Assembly (NCBI RefSeq): GCF_003573695.1
Contig: NC_039361.1
Span: forward strand, 98,086,279-98,150,278
DNA: 64,000 bases
Reading direction: 5' to 3'
Source of the DNA: Papaver somniferum
Lineage: Eukaryota; Streptophyta; Magnoliopsida; Ranunculales; Papaveraceae
Positions 45,809-56,855 of this stretch are shown here, one piece after another. Made by a program: the position numbers and the translations under genes. Positions within the stretch are counted from its first letter, which is position 1; each line of letters opens with the position of its first letter. Under the pieces are notes generated by a model. It searched no databases, was not told where the DNA came from, and was given only the letters and a program-made list of their open reading frames with translations.

Positions 45809-47751
45809 ATAAAAGTGCCGCCGAGTCGTGGGACTTCTTGCATGAAGTTGCCGAGAAAACTCAGCAATGGGAGTCTGATAGAGCACCTAGGAAGTCGACC
45901 ATCAGGGGTAATGTTCATAAAATAGAGTCTGACTTTGAGGGTAATGCTAAAATAGCATCATTGGTTAGGAGAGTTGAGGCTTTAGAACTAGAGAAAAGTG
46001 TGAAATATGCTGCAACTACTTCTTGCAACCAAGTTGAGGTTTCTATTTGTGTTGCGTGTAATAGTTTTGATCATCTTGTTGATAACTGCCCGCAATTGCA
46101 TGCATTTCAAGAGTCCAGACATGAACAAGCTAATGTTTTGTATCAAAAGCATGAGCATAACCCCTATTCTCAGACATATAACCCAGGGTGGAGAAACCAC
46201 CCTAACTTTTCATGGTCCAAGGGCCATGTACAAGGGGGTACATCGGGAAATACACAAGGATATTCATATCCTAGAAACCCCCAAGTACAATCGCACACAC
46301 AGTACCCTGTAGAGAAAAGTCCTAGCTTTGATGATGGTGTAAACCAAATGAATCAAAATATTTTGCAATATCAGAAGATGAATGACCAAATATTTGCTAG
46401 TCTAGAACTTAAATTGGGAAAAATATGTGATGCTCTAAATGAGAGGGAAAAGGGTAAACTCCCTAGTCAACCTCAGAAAAATCCGAAAGGCACATTTCAG
46501 GCAAGTACATCTAATTGTAATGAAACTGCAAATGATGTTACTACACTTCGTAGTGGTAAAATAATTGATAACAATGTAAGCATGTCTGAAAAGAGTGAGT
46601 CTGTGTCTAAGTCACAGTCGCATGATACACCAGTTGTTGAAAATCAATCTGAGCATGTACCTAGATCTAAAAAATCTGATGATGTTAATGTTTCTGTGCC
46701 ATCAAATGTGCCTGTAGCTCCTTTTCCTCAAAGGTTAGAACAACAAAAGAAAGGAACGCAATATAACGAGATATTGGAATTGTTCAGGCGAGTCAATATT
46801 AACATTCAATTTCTCGAGGCAATTAAGCATATCCCTGCTTACGCTAAGTTCTTGAAAGATCTGTGCACACAAACGCGAAAGCTTAATGTGCATAAGCATG
46901 CCTTTCTTGCTGAACAGGTGAGTTCTATCATTCAAAATAAGACTCCACCTAAGTTTAAAGACCCAGGTTGTCCCACAATCACTTGCATGATAGGTGACCA
47001 TACGGTCAATAAGGCGTTACTGGACTTAGGGGCAAGTGTTAACCTACTGTCATATTCGGTGTATGTGCAGTTGGGTCTTGGAGAGTTAAAACCAACACCT
47101 ACAACTCTGCAATTGGCGGACAGATCCGTCAAAGTGCCACGTGGTGTGGTAGAAGATGTTCTAATCAAGGTTGATAAGTTCCATTTTCCTGCGGAATTCA
47201 TTGTAATAGATACTCATCCTGTGCAGAACCCAGACTGTCACATTCCTGTCATTTTTGGACGTCTTTTCTTGGCGACGTCCAATGCAATCATTAACTGTTG
47301 TAATGGAGTGTTGAAATTATCGTTTGGTAACATGACTGTGGAGTTGAATGTTTTTAATGCTAGCCAACAACATTTAGATCTTGATGATGATAATGATGTG
47401 CATGAAATCAACATGATTAAAAGTTTGATTCATGATTCGTTGTCTAGTAGCATGTCTGTTGACCCTTTGCATGCTTGTTTGAATAATTTTAACTTGGATC
47501 TGTTTGATGATGAATACATAAGTGAAGTGAATTCTTTGATTGAATATGCACCTCTCATGAACACCACCAAATGGAAAGCTAGAGTGGAGCCAATTCCACT
47601 CTCTAAATCCAAGTCTGTCCCGTCTCTTGTTGAGCCACCAAAGCTTGAACTGAAACCATTTCCTGATACTCTTAAATATGCATTTTTGGGATCTTCTAAT
47701 ACTTTGCATGTAATCCATTTCATCAGCCTTAGATACAGAACAGGAGAGTAA
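45787..47751 (+). pseudogene. Athila gag C-terminus and aspartic protease
   Basis: The 654-codon frame begins inside gag after a frameshift. Residues 88-101 form a CCHC zinc knuckle (C-x2-C-x4-H-x4-C). A low-complexity Asn/Ser/Gln linker follows. The protease lies at about residues 385-530 with active site D413-L-G-A-S and a closing VIFGRLFLATSNAII. The expected second glycine after the active-site aspartate is retained. The end of the frame reaches the protease-RT linker, then a frameshift near 47720 leads to stops. Confidence 0.85.
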
Positions 47752-49087
47752 GCTTTTAGAAGTACTTAAGGAGCATAAAGAAGCATTATGATGGACCATC
47801 TCAGACCTTAAAGGCATAAGTCCCATTGTGTGCATGCATCATATAAATCTTGAAGAAAATGCTAAACCATCTAGGGAAATGCAGAGGAGACTCAACCCTA
47901 ACATGAAATAAGTTGTTAAGGGTGAGATTCTAAAACTTCTTGATGCGGGCATCATATACCCGATCTCAGATAGCAAATGGGTTAATCCCATTCAGGTTGT
48001 GCCGAAAAAATCAGGTGTTACTGTAGTTCAAAATGATAAAGATGAGTTAGTTCCTACTCGAGTAACCACAGGCTGGCGAGTTTGCATTGATTATAGGAAG
48101 TTGAACACAGTAACAAGGAAAGACCACTTCCCTCTTCCATTCATAGACCAAATGCTAGAACGGTTGTCTAGGCACAATTACTATTGTTTCTTAGATGGCT
48201 TTTCTGGTTACAACCAGATTCATATTGCACCTGAAGATCAGGAAAATACTATATTTACATATCCATTTGGAACATTTGCTTATCGTCGTATGCCCTTTGG
48301 GTTGTGTAATGCACCCGCCACATTTCAACGTTGTATGATAAGAATTTTCTTTGACATGATAGATAACTTCCTCGAGATCTTTATGGATGATTTCTCTGTG
48401 TTTGGATCTTCTTTTGATGAATGTTTGAAGCATATCACTCATGTGCTGATTAAATGTAAAGAGAAAAATTTGGTTCTGAATTGGGAAAAGTTTCATTTTA
48501 TGGTGAACTCAGGCATAGTTCTAGGACACATCATCTCTGAAAAAGGCATAGAAGTAGATAAAGCTAAAGTTGACCTCATTCAACATTTGGCGCAACCTCG
48601 CTCTGTGAGGGAGGTTATATCATTTTTAGGCCATTCTGGTTTCTACCGTAGATTCATTAAGGATTTCAGTAAGATCTCAAGGCCACTGTGTAATCTACTT
48701 GGTAAAGATGTTGCATTTGTGTTTGATGATGCTTGTGTGTATGCATGGGAAGAACTCAAAACTATTCTAATTTCATCCCCTATAGTCCGACCACCTGACT
48801 GGAAATTTCCATTTGAAATCATGTGTGACGCGTCTGATTTTGCTGTTGGTGTTGTTTTAGGACAGCGCGTCAATGGACTTCCATATGTGATATACTATGC
48901 TAGCAAGACTCTTAATGATTCTCAACTTAACTACACAACTACTGAGAAAGAGTTGTTTGCTGTTTCTTTTGCATTGGACAAGTTCAGGTCATACTTGATA
49001 GGGTCTAAGGTCATCATATACACTGTTCATGTTGCGCTGAAATTCCTTCTTTCTAAGAAGGATGCTAAAGCTCGTATCATCCGATAG
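47752..49087 (+). pseudogene. Athila reverse transcriptase and RNase H
   Basis: In 47752-47998 the protease-RT linker continues out of the previous frame with stops at about 47789-47791 and 47908-47910. The open part (47999-49087) holds the RT: VCIDYRKLN, CFLDGFSGYNQI, PFGLCNAPATFQRCM and the catalytic FMDD (48380-48391). RNase H follows, with DASDFAVGVVLGQ and TTEKELFAV. In the conserved YTDH-type motif the aspartate codon reads valine (49025-49027), which should inactivate RNase H. The frame ends at a TAG (49085-49087) where related elements have a Trp codon. Confidence 0.88.
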
Positions 49088-50545
49088 ATATTGTTATTTC
49101 AGGAATTCGATCTCGAAATTCGAGATAAGAAAGGTTCTGAGAATGTGGTTGCTGATCACTTGTCTAGATTAAATGTTGAGTCTTTTGATGGGTCCGTGCA
49201 GATTAGAGAGTCTTTTCCTGAAGAACAATTAATGCTTGTGTCTGAGTATCCTTAGTTTGCTTACATTGTGAACTATCTTGCCACGGGAAGAATGCCTTCC
49301 CATTGGTCTATAAAATACCGTTCTTAGTTCTTGGCTGAAGTTAAATACTTCTTTTGGGATGACCTGTACCTGTTTAAGTATTGCCCGATCCAAATCATTA
49401 GGAAATGTGTCCCCAACGGTGAACAAAAATATGTGGTATCTTTTTGTCACGACCAAGCATGTGGTGGCCATTTCAGTGCCAAGAAAACTGCTGCATAAGT
49501 CTTGCAGAGTAGGTTTTATTGGCCATCGTTATTCAGAGACTGCCATGCTTATTGTATTGCTTGTGAACGTTGTCAGAAACTAGGAAGTATTTCCAAGAGA
49601 AACATGATGCCATTGCACCCTATTTTGATTGTTGAACTGTTTGATGTTTGGGGAATTGATTTCATGGGTATGTTTCCCAATTCTGAAGGTAATCTATACA
49701 TCCTTGTTGTTGTTGATTATGTTTCTAAGTGGGTAGAAGCAGTTGCGACCAAAACAAATGACCATAGGGTGGTTCTGGCCTTCTTAAAAGAAAACATATT
49801 TTCTCGTTTTGACACACCTAGAGCTATAATTAGTGATGGTGGTTCACACTTTTGCAATAGGTCTTTTGAGTCATCAGTTCGCAATTATGGCATAACTCAT
49901 AAAATCGCAACCCCATACCATCCACAGATCAGCGTCCAAGTAGAGGTTTCTAATAGGGAAATTTAGCACATTCTAGAAAAGACTGTTAACCTGTCTAGGA
50001 AATATTGGTCATTACAATTGAATGATTCTTTATGGGCCTATAAAACAGCATATAAAACCCCTATTGGCATGTCTCCGTACAGACTTGTGTATGGCAAACC
50101 TTGTCATTTACCTGTTGAACTAGAACATCGAGCATATTAGGAAGTTAAGAAACTTAACTTTTATATTGATAAGGCATGTACCCAACGCAATCTCCAACTC
50201 AACGAGTTGGAAGAATTGAGGAGTGATGCTTATGACAGTGCAAAGATGTACAAAGATAGAATAAAGGTGTTCCTTGACAAGCGCATTTTGTGCAAGTCAT
50301 TCACACCTGGCCAGAAAGTTTTATTGTACAACTCACGTTTGCATCTTTTTCCAGGTAAATTGCGTTCTAGATGGACAGGCCCATTCATGGTGCGAACAAT
50401 ATTCCCTCATGGAGCTGTAGAACTCGAAGATGTAGTAGCTAAGAACATCTTCAAGGTCAATGGGCAGATACTGAAGCTGTTCCTTAAACCAATCCCACCT
50501 GAAATCGAGACAACTGATCTGGAGGGCCCTGTCTATCTGGATTGA
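49088..50545 (+). pseudogene. Athila integrase, interrupted by five stops
   Basis: The frame resumes after 49087. Stops are at 49253-49255, 49325-49327, 49496-49498, 49964-49966 and 50138-50140. The N-terminal zinc finger is visible as H..H in CHDQACGGHF and CIACERC. The catalytic core has Asp in WGIDFMG, Asp in IISDGGSHF and the Glu region in QVEVSNRE. The C-terminal barrel (PGQKVLLYNS, RWTGPFMV) ends at 50545. Integrase would insert the cDNA. This copy cannot make it. Confidence 0.85.
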
Positions 50546-52002
50546 AGTGGTTCACCCTTGTACATACCAGGTTTAGAATTCCATTTTCTGTCTTTTGCTT
50601 TCCTTCGATTTCAGTTTGATAGGCTAGTTTTTGTTGTATATAATCTCTATTTTGTTTTTGTGATATCTGCCTTGCTGCTCGACTATCTGGTTTGGCAAAC
50701 ACTTTTTGGATCCGGTACTCTCTAACCTTTCTTCATCTTCATGAACTTCATGGAGTGTTGTAACTTTGTGAATCCTTAGAAACATTGAGGACACTGTTTA
50801 ACATAGGTTTGAGGGTACAAGTAGATATCACATGATCTTTGTATAAATTTGGTATGTTTGAATCTTGTGAATTTATAACATCTTAGAAAAAAATGAAAAA
50901 TGAAAAATGGAGCTCATTTACCTTCAATTGTGATACCTGCATGTATGATATCTTAGGGTTATTGATCTAGATGATGAGGTACTAGTTTGATATCTTTCTG
51001 ATTCTAGCACTACAACATGTGAGTTCGATTTACATTTTTTTTGAAACTTTTTGAACATGTAATCTGAAAACGCATTTGCACTATCTGTCAAGCATGTATA
51101 GCGCCTGATTTGCATAATCCGGTAAACTACCATTCATCTAGAATACTGACTAGCTTGTTCTTTGGTCGGCTGGGATAGTAGTTGGTGTATACGTTATGAA
51201 AATCGACCTTTGAATGTTACTGTGTGCATTGAAAAGGGCTACCTATTGCCAAAGTGTCATGTAATGTGTTGTTATGTTTTTCGTGTAAGGTTGTTGCATC
51301 ATGATGTGTTTGTATCTCTCATTTTTGCAAAGTCAGTTGAAAAAAATTATCACAAAAAAAAAAAAAAAAAAACAGAAAAAAGAAAGAAAGAAGAAGTATC
51401 CATTGTTTGTTATGTTTTGTTTCAGAGTTAAAGTTCCTCTCTTGCCTCAAATTAAGAGAGTAGTCAATGTAAATATGTAGTCAATGTTCGTTGTTGTTGT
51501 ATGTTGTAAATGGTCTTGTAATAAGCAAGGGAGGGTGTAGCCATCGATGTACAAAACGGGTAAGCTGAAATATCACCTACACTTTAGGTGAACATTCACA
51601 TCTCCCATAAAGCTAGCTTATCTTTGAATCGGTTCAACTATCTTTTAGTATTGACAGTCATGACTCAGTTTGATAAATCAGTTGCTATGCATGTTCACGA
51701 TAGAATTACACCTTACACTCTGATCACATGTTAACTAGTCGAACTCTTGGATTTCAAAATGATTTTTGTGTGTGCTGGAATCAGTGTGTGTCACGTGTAC
51801 CTTTGAAAGCTAGATTGACATATCCAATTGATGTGAGCTAAAACTGAATGCAGGTATCACTTTCATGGAATCTGAGCTTACATTTTGTTCTAGAACTTTT
51901 TGGGTATATTTTGTCCAGTGACAGTGGTGTAGGTAGGACTTCTCTTTTAGTTTTGTGTTTTACTTGAGGACGAGCAAAATTCAGATTTGGGGGGAGGGGG
52001 TG
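50546..52002 (+). other. Element E 3' non-coding region and polypurine tract
   Basis: No envelope-like frame is found, although many Athila elements carry one here. A run of 19 A (51354-51372) and CTTGAGGACGAGCAAA (about 51964) precede the tract GGGGGGAGGGGG (about 51989-52000) before the 3' LTR. Confidence 0.7.
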
Positions 52003-53938
52003 TGATCAGTGCCTAATAATACATATTTCTTGGTCATTTTGTTGTCTTTTATCACCTCTTAAAAGCTTTAATGTCCTGATTTAAACTAAATTCTGCATCT
52101 TGTGCCTCGAGGCATGAGTAATCTTGTTTTTTTAAATATTGATAGCACCTGTTTATTTGTAGGAAAATAAAGAGAGCTTGGTTAGCAGAACTATTGCGGA
52201 AAGTGGAAATGCGGACCAAATGGTGGCTAAGAAAGTTGAAGGAAATTCAAGTGCGCAGCGGTACCATTGGACTTGCATTGCCAAATTGAAAGTCCAATTG
52301 TTGTTCACGTTCAAAGAAAACAAAACAACAGAATTTCACTCTCAAATACCTAAGCTAGGTATTAGTTCTCAACTCCCAAACATGCCCCTAATCACTCTTT
52401 CCATTTCATATCAGACCATCTCTCTCTGTCACATCCGACACCACCTCCCTGAGAAACATCATCACCCTTATCCAAAGCCTAACCCTAAAAGGCTGTTTCC
52501 TATCTATCTATCTCTGTCGAAACCATGCCCTAATTCTATCTCTCCCTTATCAGTCAAATGGCCAGTTCGTACCCCTTCTGTGATACTCAATCTCAACCTA
52601 ACCCTAGACTCTATGAACTGGATGAGAATATGTCGTCCAAGTTATCTTCAACAGCAGCAAATAGTGAGAATTTTTTTCGAATTGTCAGTTCTCTGCAACA
52701 CCAATAAGAAGAACAAGGAAATGATAACATTAAGATGGCTCGTCATAATGAAATTTATCCACAAAATGGGTTAGTCAAAGATAAGGTCAGGCGGTGTTTT
52801 ACAAGCATCAGGCGTGAGAATCTAGGTCTGAATTTTCAGTTCTCTACAAAATTCAATATCATCAGACAGCTAGTTAGTGGAAATAATAGGGCGGCTGTAA
52901 ACTGAAGATTATCAGTGGTGAGTTCCAAGATCATCAAATCTCTGAATTTTTTATTGTGTATCTGTTGGTTGTGTGATTGAGAAAAGGGGAAAAATTATGT
53001 GTATAAATAGGGGGTTTTTATGTAGCTGGAAAGAGAGGGGGAGAAAGATCAGAAGTAGAAAGTTATTTTGTAACCTATCTTCTCAAAAACTCTTCTTAGT
53101 AGAAATAAGTTCACATTCCTTGTTTTCATCTCTTGCTTGTGTGTGTGAGTAACTTAGTAGAAATCAGTTGAATAAAGAAGTGATTGGGTCAATGTTTTTA
53201 TCAATTTCATAACTTCATATGCTCTTTGGTTTCACAATAGTTATGTTCTAACTTCCTTAGCTAGGGCATAGATGAATCCCTTAATTCATTGCTAGATTAT
53301 TCATGTTTTCGACATGGTTCTTGTTGTGTTTCATTGAGTAAGGATGGTTTCAACCTAGATTTGACATTTATAACTTTCACTTAGTATGTTAGGCATCCTA
53401 AGTTGTTAGAGTAATTATATCTTGTAGCTTCAACCTGTGCTTACATGATCTATTCTAATCTGTGATTAGTTGTGCTGTCGAAAGACAACTAATGATAGAG
53501 ATTAATACTTCTAGTTGATGTTAAACCATATATATTGTGAACCGTTTCCTTATTGATGAAGCGAGAGACTTGTATCTTTATCGTTGTTCTCCACAAAGGA
53601 AAAATGTACTTTGTCGATAACTGGATTTTCTAGTAGAGGTTAAGCGGTGGATTCAATTGTCCTAGTGCATTTACTTATGTGTTTAAATCCTTTTTTTATG
53701 TATTAATGTTTGTATTTCTGTATTCCTATTTGTATTTCAATCACTGCTATCATCTTGTCGTTCCGATACACAAAACCCCCGTTCTTATTTCTTATTTGAA
53801 TCAGTTAAGTAGGCTTTAGATTCAACGTTACACCTACCTAGTCTTTGTAGGTTCATCCCGTATTTGCCCTGACTACATTGTTGACACTGTGCACTTGCGG
53901 TTTATTATAATTATAGGTATCTTCTTCTAGTCCTACCA
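52003..53938 (+). repeat. Element E 3' LTR, 1936 bp
   Basis: It matches 41346-43288 throughout with scattered substitutions. TATAAATA is at 53002-53009. It ends TCCTACCA before the CCGGT duplication. Confidence 0.93.
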
Positions 53939-53943
53939 CCGGT
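53939..53943. repeat. Target-site duplication of element E, right
   Basis: CCGGT, the same as 41341-41345. Confidence 0.9.
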
Positions 53944-54100
53944 CGAAGAGAGGATGATCTTCGATGTTAGTTAGAGGAGGAGTAGTATCACCACCACCGT
54001 CGTTTGAAGCAGGAAGGGTTTCTGGAATATCATTATTGTTATTGTTTCTAGTGCTAGCATCATTTGAATTTGTAACTAACCCAGACCTGAGACCATCCAT
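53944..54100 (-). pseudogene. Gag N-terminus of element D, separated by element E
   Basis: ATG at 54098-54100 starts MDGLRSGLVTNSNDAST, closely related to the A gag start (MVGLRSGLVTGSN). Reading continues to the E insertion point and resumes at 41340 on the other side. Confidence 0.75.
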
Positions 54101-54135
54101 TTTCTTAAAATGTGAGATTGCAACCGAGAGATTAA

Positions 54136-54155
54136 TCTCCCACTGTGGTCGCCAA
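54136..54155 (-). other. Primer-binding site of element D
   Basis: TTGGCGACCACAGTGGGAGA on the minus strand, two bases after the LTR end. It is one base different from A and B. Confidence 0.75.
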
Positions 54156-56850
54156 TCTGTAGATGGGGAAAATGGTTCACTGGTTTTTTGTGGAATGAAG
54201 AGATGACCAGGCGTGCAGGACTCTTCAACCGAGCAAACTGCTTAACCTCAAACAGATGCACTGCACGGGAGTGCTTTTAAGTTCGAGAGATCAATCTGTA
54301 GGACTCCTACCTAAACAAAGTCAATGGTCGTTCCAGAGTCAATTCGGTCACAAAGAGGGAGATGGGTTGGTTTGTAGGAGGTAAGCTGAGAATTGTGTGG
54401 GATCAATGATTGATCAGGAATTGTGGATGTGTTGTAGGTTTCTGCAATAATGGTGAAATGTTGAAGTTTTGAATAAGTTCTGATAGATTGATGAATTCTT
54501 AAGAGTGATTACTCGGAAAATTCTATGTGTTTCAATCATAGATTCAAAGACTTGTTTATATTACCAGAATAGTAAACACATTGATCCCTATAAGTGTGAC
54601 GGTTTCTTTAGTGGAAGAGTGGGAAAGTGGGATATCGTGGTAAAATCAGTTCTGTATCGTGTGGAGACTTGATTAATCGTCCACCCACTACTTTGCTAAC
54701 TCCCTCAACCGGTTGCACAACTTACGCACATTTCTCATTGTGGATGAACACACGTGTCGTAGGACGCCAGACCAAATGAGCCTAAATATTTTTGAGTTGA
54801 GCAGAATTTCCGAATACTCTAGAATTCGTGAATTAGGCACGTTCGCCGTGACGTGTAATTCTTGTGTAACTGTTGATAGTAGGATCAACATGATGATGAA
54901 CTGAGCAAATGTTGAGTAATTGTTCGATAATTACTGGATATTAATATCTGAATCGAGTGTTTGAGCAAGTATTTATCATTCGATAAATCACTGAATATTG
55001 ATGGTTTAATAAATATTTGAGCAGATGAGCAAGTGTTGCTTATTCGGTGAATTACTGGTAGTGTGACCAGATAATAATTAATTAAAATATTGGTAGCTGA
55101 CAGAATATTGTATAATTAATTTAGATATTGATTGCTGGATCAATCATAAAATTATTAGTGTTTGGACTTACTCAGAATTTGTGATTTTGATCATTTGTTC
55201 AAAACCTTAATTTTGATCAATTGTCCATCGATTGATGAATTGCTGAAAATAGGTTACTGGGTGGAAGAAGGACCGACCACATGGGATGATGAACGACCAT
55301 GTGGCGCCTGAGTGCTCGAGTGAGCATGCACTAAAGTCTTTGGTTGACCAGTTGGTGAAAAGATGATTAAATGCTGGTTTAATCATTTATTAAAGTAGTG
55401 CTCGTCTGAGCATTAGGTGAAAAAACCTAATTTATGGAGAAGTGAGGGACCAACCAGGGGGTCATGGGACTGGACCCTTCTGGTCACGGGACCAATGATG
55501 GTCGTTTGAGCAAATTCCAAGTTGGTTGGAAAGAGTTTGAACCCAATATGAGCAATTGAGCAAATTAGGTCAAAATTGTGAATATGTGTGGGACCGACTT
55601 TGTACAAGCCTTGGGGCCGACCTTGGTCGGTCAAGGACGCATGACCGTGTCACCATGATGTCCGTGTCTCAGTTTCGAGAGTTTTGATATTTTCTTGGTG
55701 TGCGTTTGAGCAATATTGTGGATTTTCAGAAGAGTTTGATCTTGACTGAAATTCTTGATTTTTTGCTCGAATGAGCAAGTATGCTCGTTTGATCAATATT
55801 TCGTGAATATTAAAATAATAACATTTTAATATATTTTCGTGAGTAGCCTAGTGGGTCATGTGACCATGTTGACTTTTTTGGCTTTTTCATGGCTTGGGCA
55901 ATATTTAAGAAAATATGAGGAAACCATGATTTTTTGCTCAAACGGAGGAGTTTTCATGAGTTTAGGAAAATAATAATTATGAAAATAAGGATTGCAAGGT
56001 GTGGGACCGGCCACAGCCATGGCATGGTCGTCCGGCTAGGTATCCCGGTCCCGCAACACCTTTCCTTATTTTTATTATTTTTCATGAAACCATGAAAATA
56101 TGGAGAAACCATGAGTTTTGCTCAAACAAGGAAATTTGATGGAATGAGGAAGTTTTCATGGGGCCATGAAATAATAAAAATAATAATACAAAATAAAAGG
56201 AGGGTCTTGTGGACCGTCTACGGCTATGGCATGACCGGATGGCCGGTGGGCCCGGTCCCTAGGCGCCCCTCTATATTTTTTAATTATTATTTTCTCTCTC
56301 CTGATTTGTGTAGGATTCCTCATTTGTCCATACTTTTAGTGATCGTTTGTACATTTGGGTGCTCGTTCCTGCATCGTTGTTGAATACACCTGCAACATTT
56401 TCTTTGGGCTTACTCGGTGATAATCCAGATGCCGGTTTGTTGAATATTTATTATAAATCCATGGAATCCAGTTGGGAATTCGGGGAACGGAAATAAAATA
56501 AAATGGTTATCTATTACTAATCCCTGAATCCATCCGGAGGAGTTCACGGAACGGAGTAATGAGATATAACGGAATATTTTCTAGGAATTCAGTGGCGAAT
56601 GTCACGGTAGAATTAATCTATTGTGGAATCGAGATATGAGATAGTTGAAGCATCATACTCGTTCTGAAAGGTGTATAGTCAGGGAACAACGTGCATCGTC
56701 ATTAACGTCCTGAAGGCGTTTTGCCCCCTCAATAATCATGTACGGAGAGCCGCCTGAATCTATACACGGTCTCTTTACATAGTCAGGGAACAACGAGTGT
56801 CGCTGACATCCTGAAGGCGTTCTGCCCTCTCAACAAACAATTATATATGG

Positions 56851-56855
56851 AGGAC
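56851..56855. repeat. Imperfect target duplication of G, left
   Basis: AGGAC, compared with AGAAC at 60439-60443 (one mismatch). Confidence 0.5.

Larger units (their letters stand above)
41346..53938 (+). mobile_element. Element E: Athila-type Ty3/gypsy retrotransposon nested in D
   Basis: LTRs are 41346-43288 and 52003-53938 (TGATCAG...CTACCA), with a tRNA-Asp-type PBS (43295-43312) and a G-rich polypurine tract (51987-52000). A CCGGT duplication flanks the element. Order is gag, protease, reverse transcriptase, RNase H, integrase, as in gypsy. Gag and pol motifs match the Athila lineage. No envelope-like ORF is found between integrase and the 3' LTR. Many stops and frameshifts make it inactive. 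The first ~160 bases of the two LTRs differ at about nine positions, mostly transitions. Confidence 0.93.

Noticed and set aside
52178..52774. 198-codon frame in the E 3' LTR (113 codons in the 5' LTR)
   Set aside because: Rich in Pro/Ser/His with no domain. It differs in length between LTRs and crosses the U3 promoter region. Probably chance.
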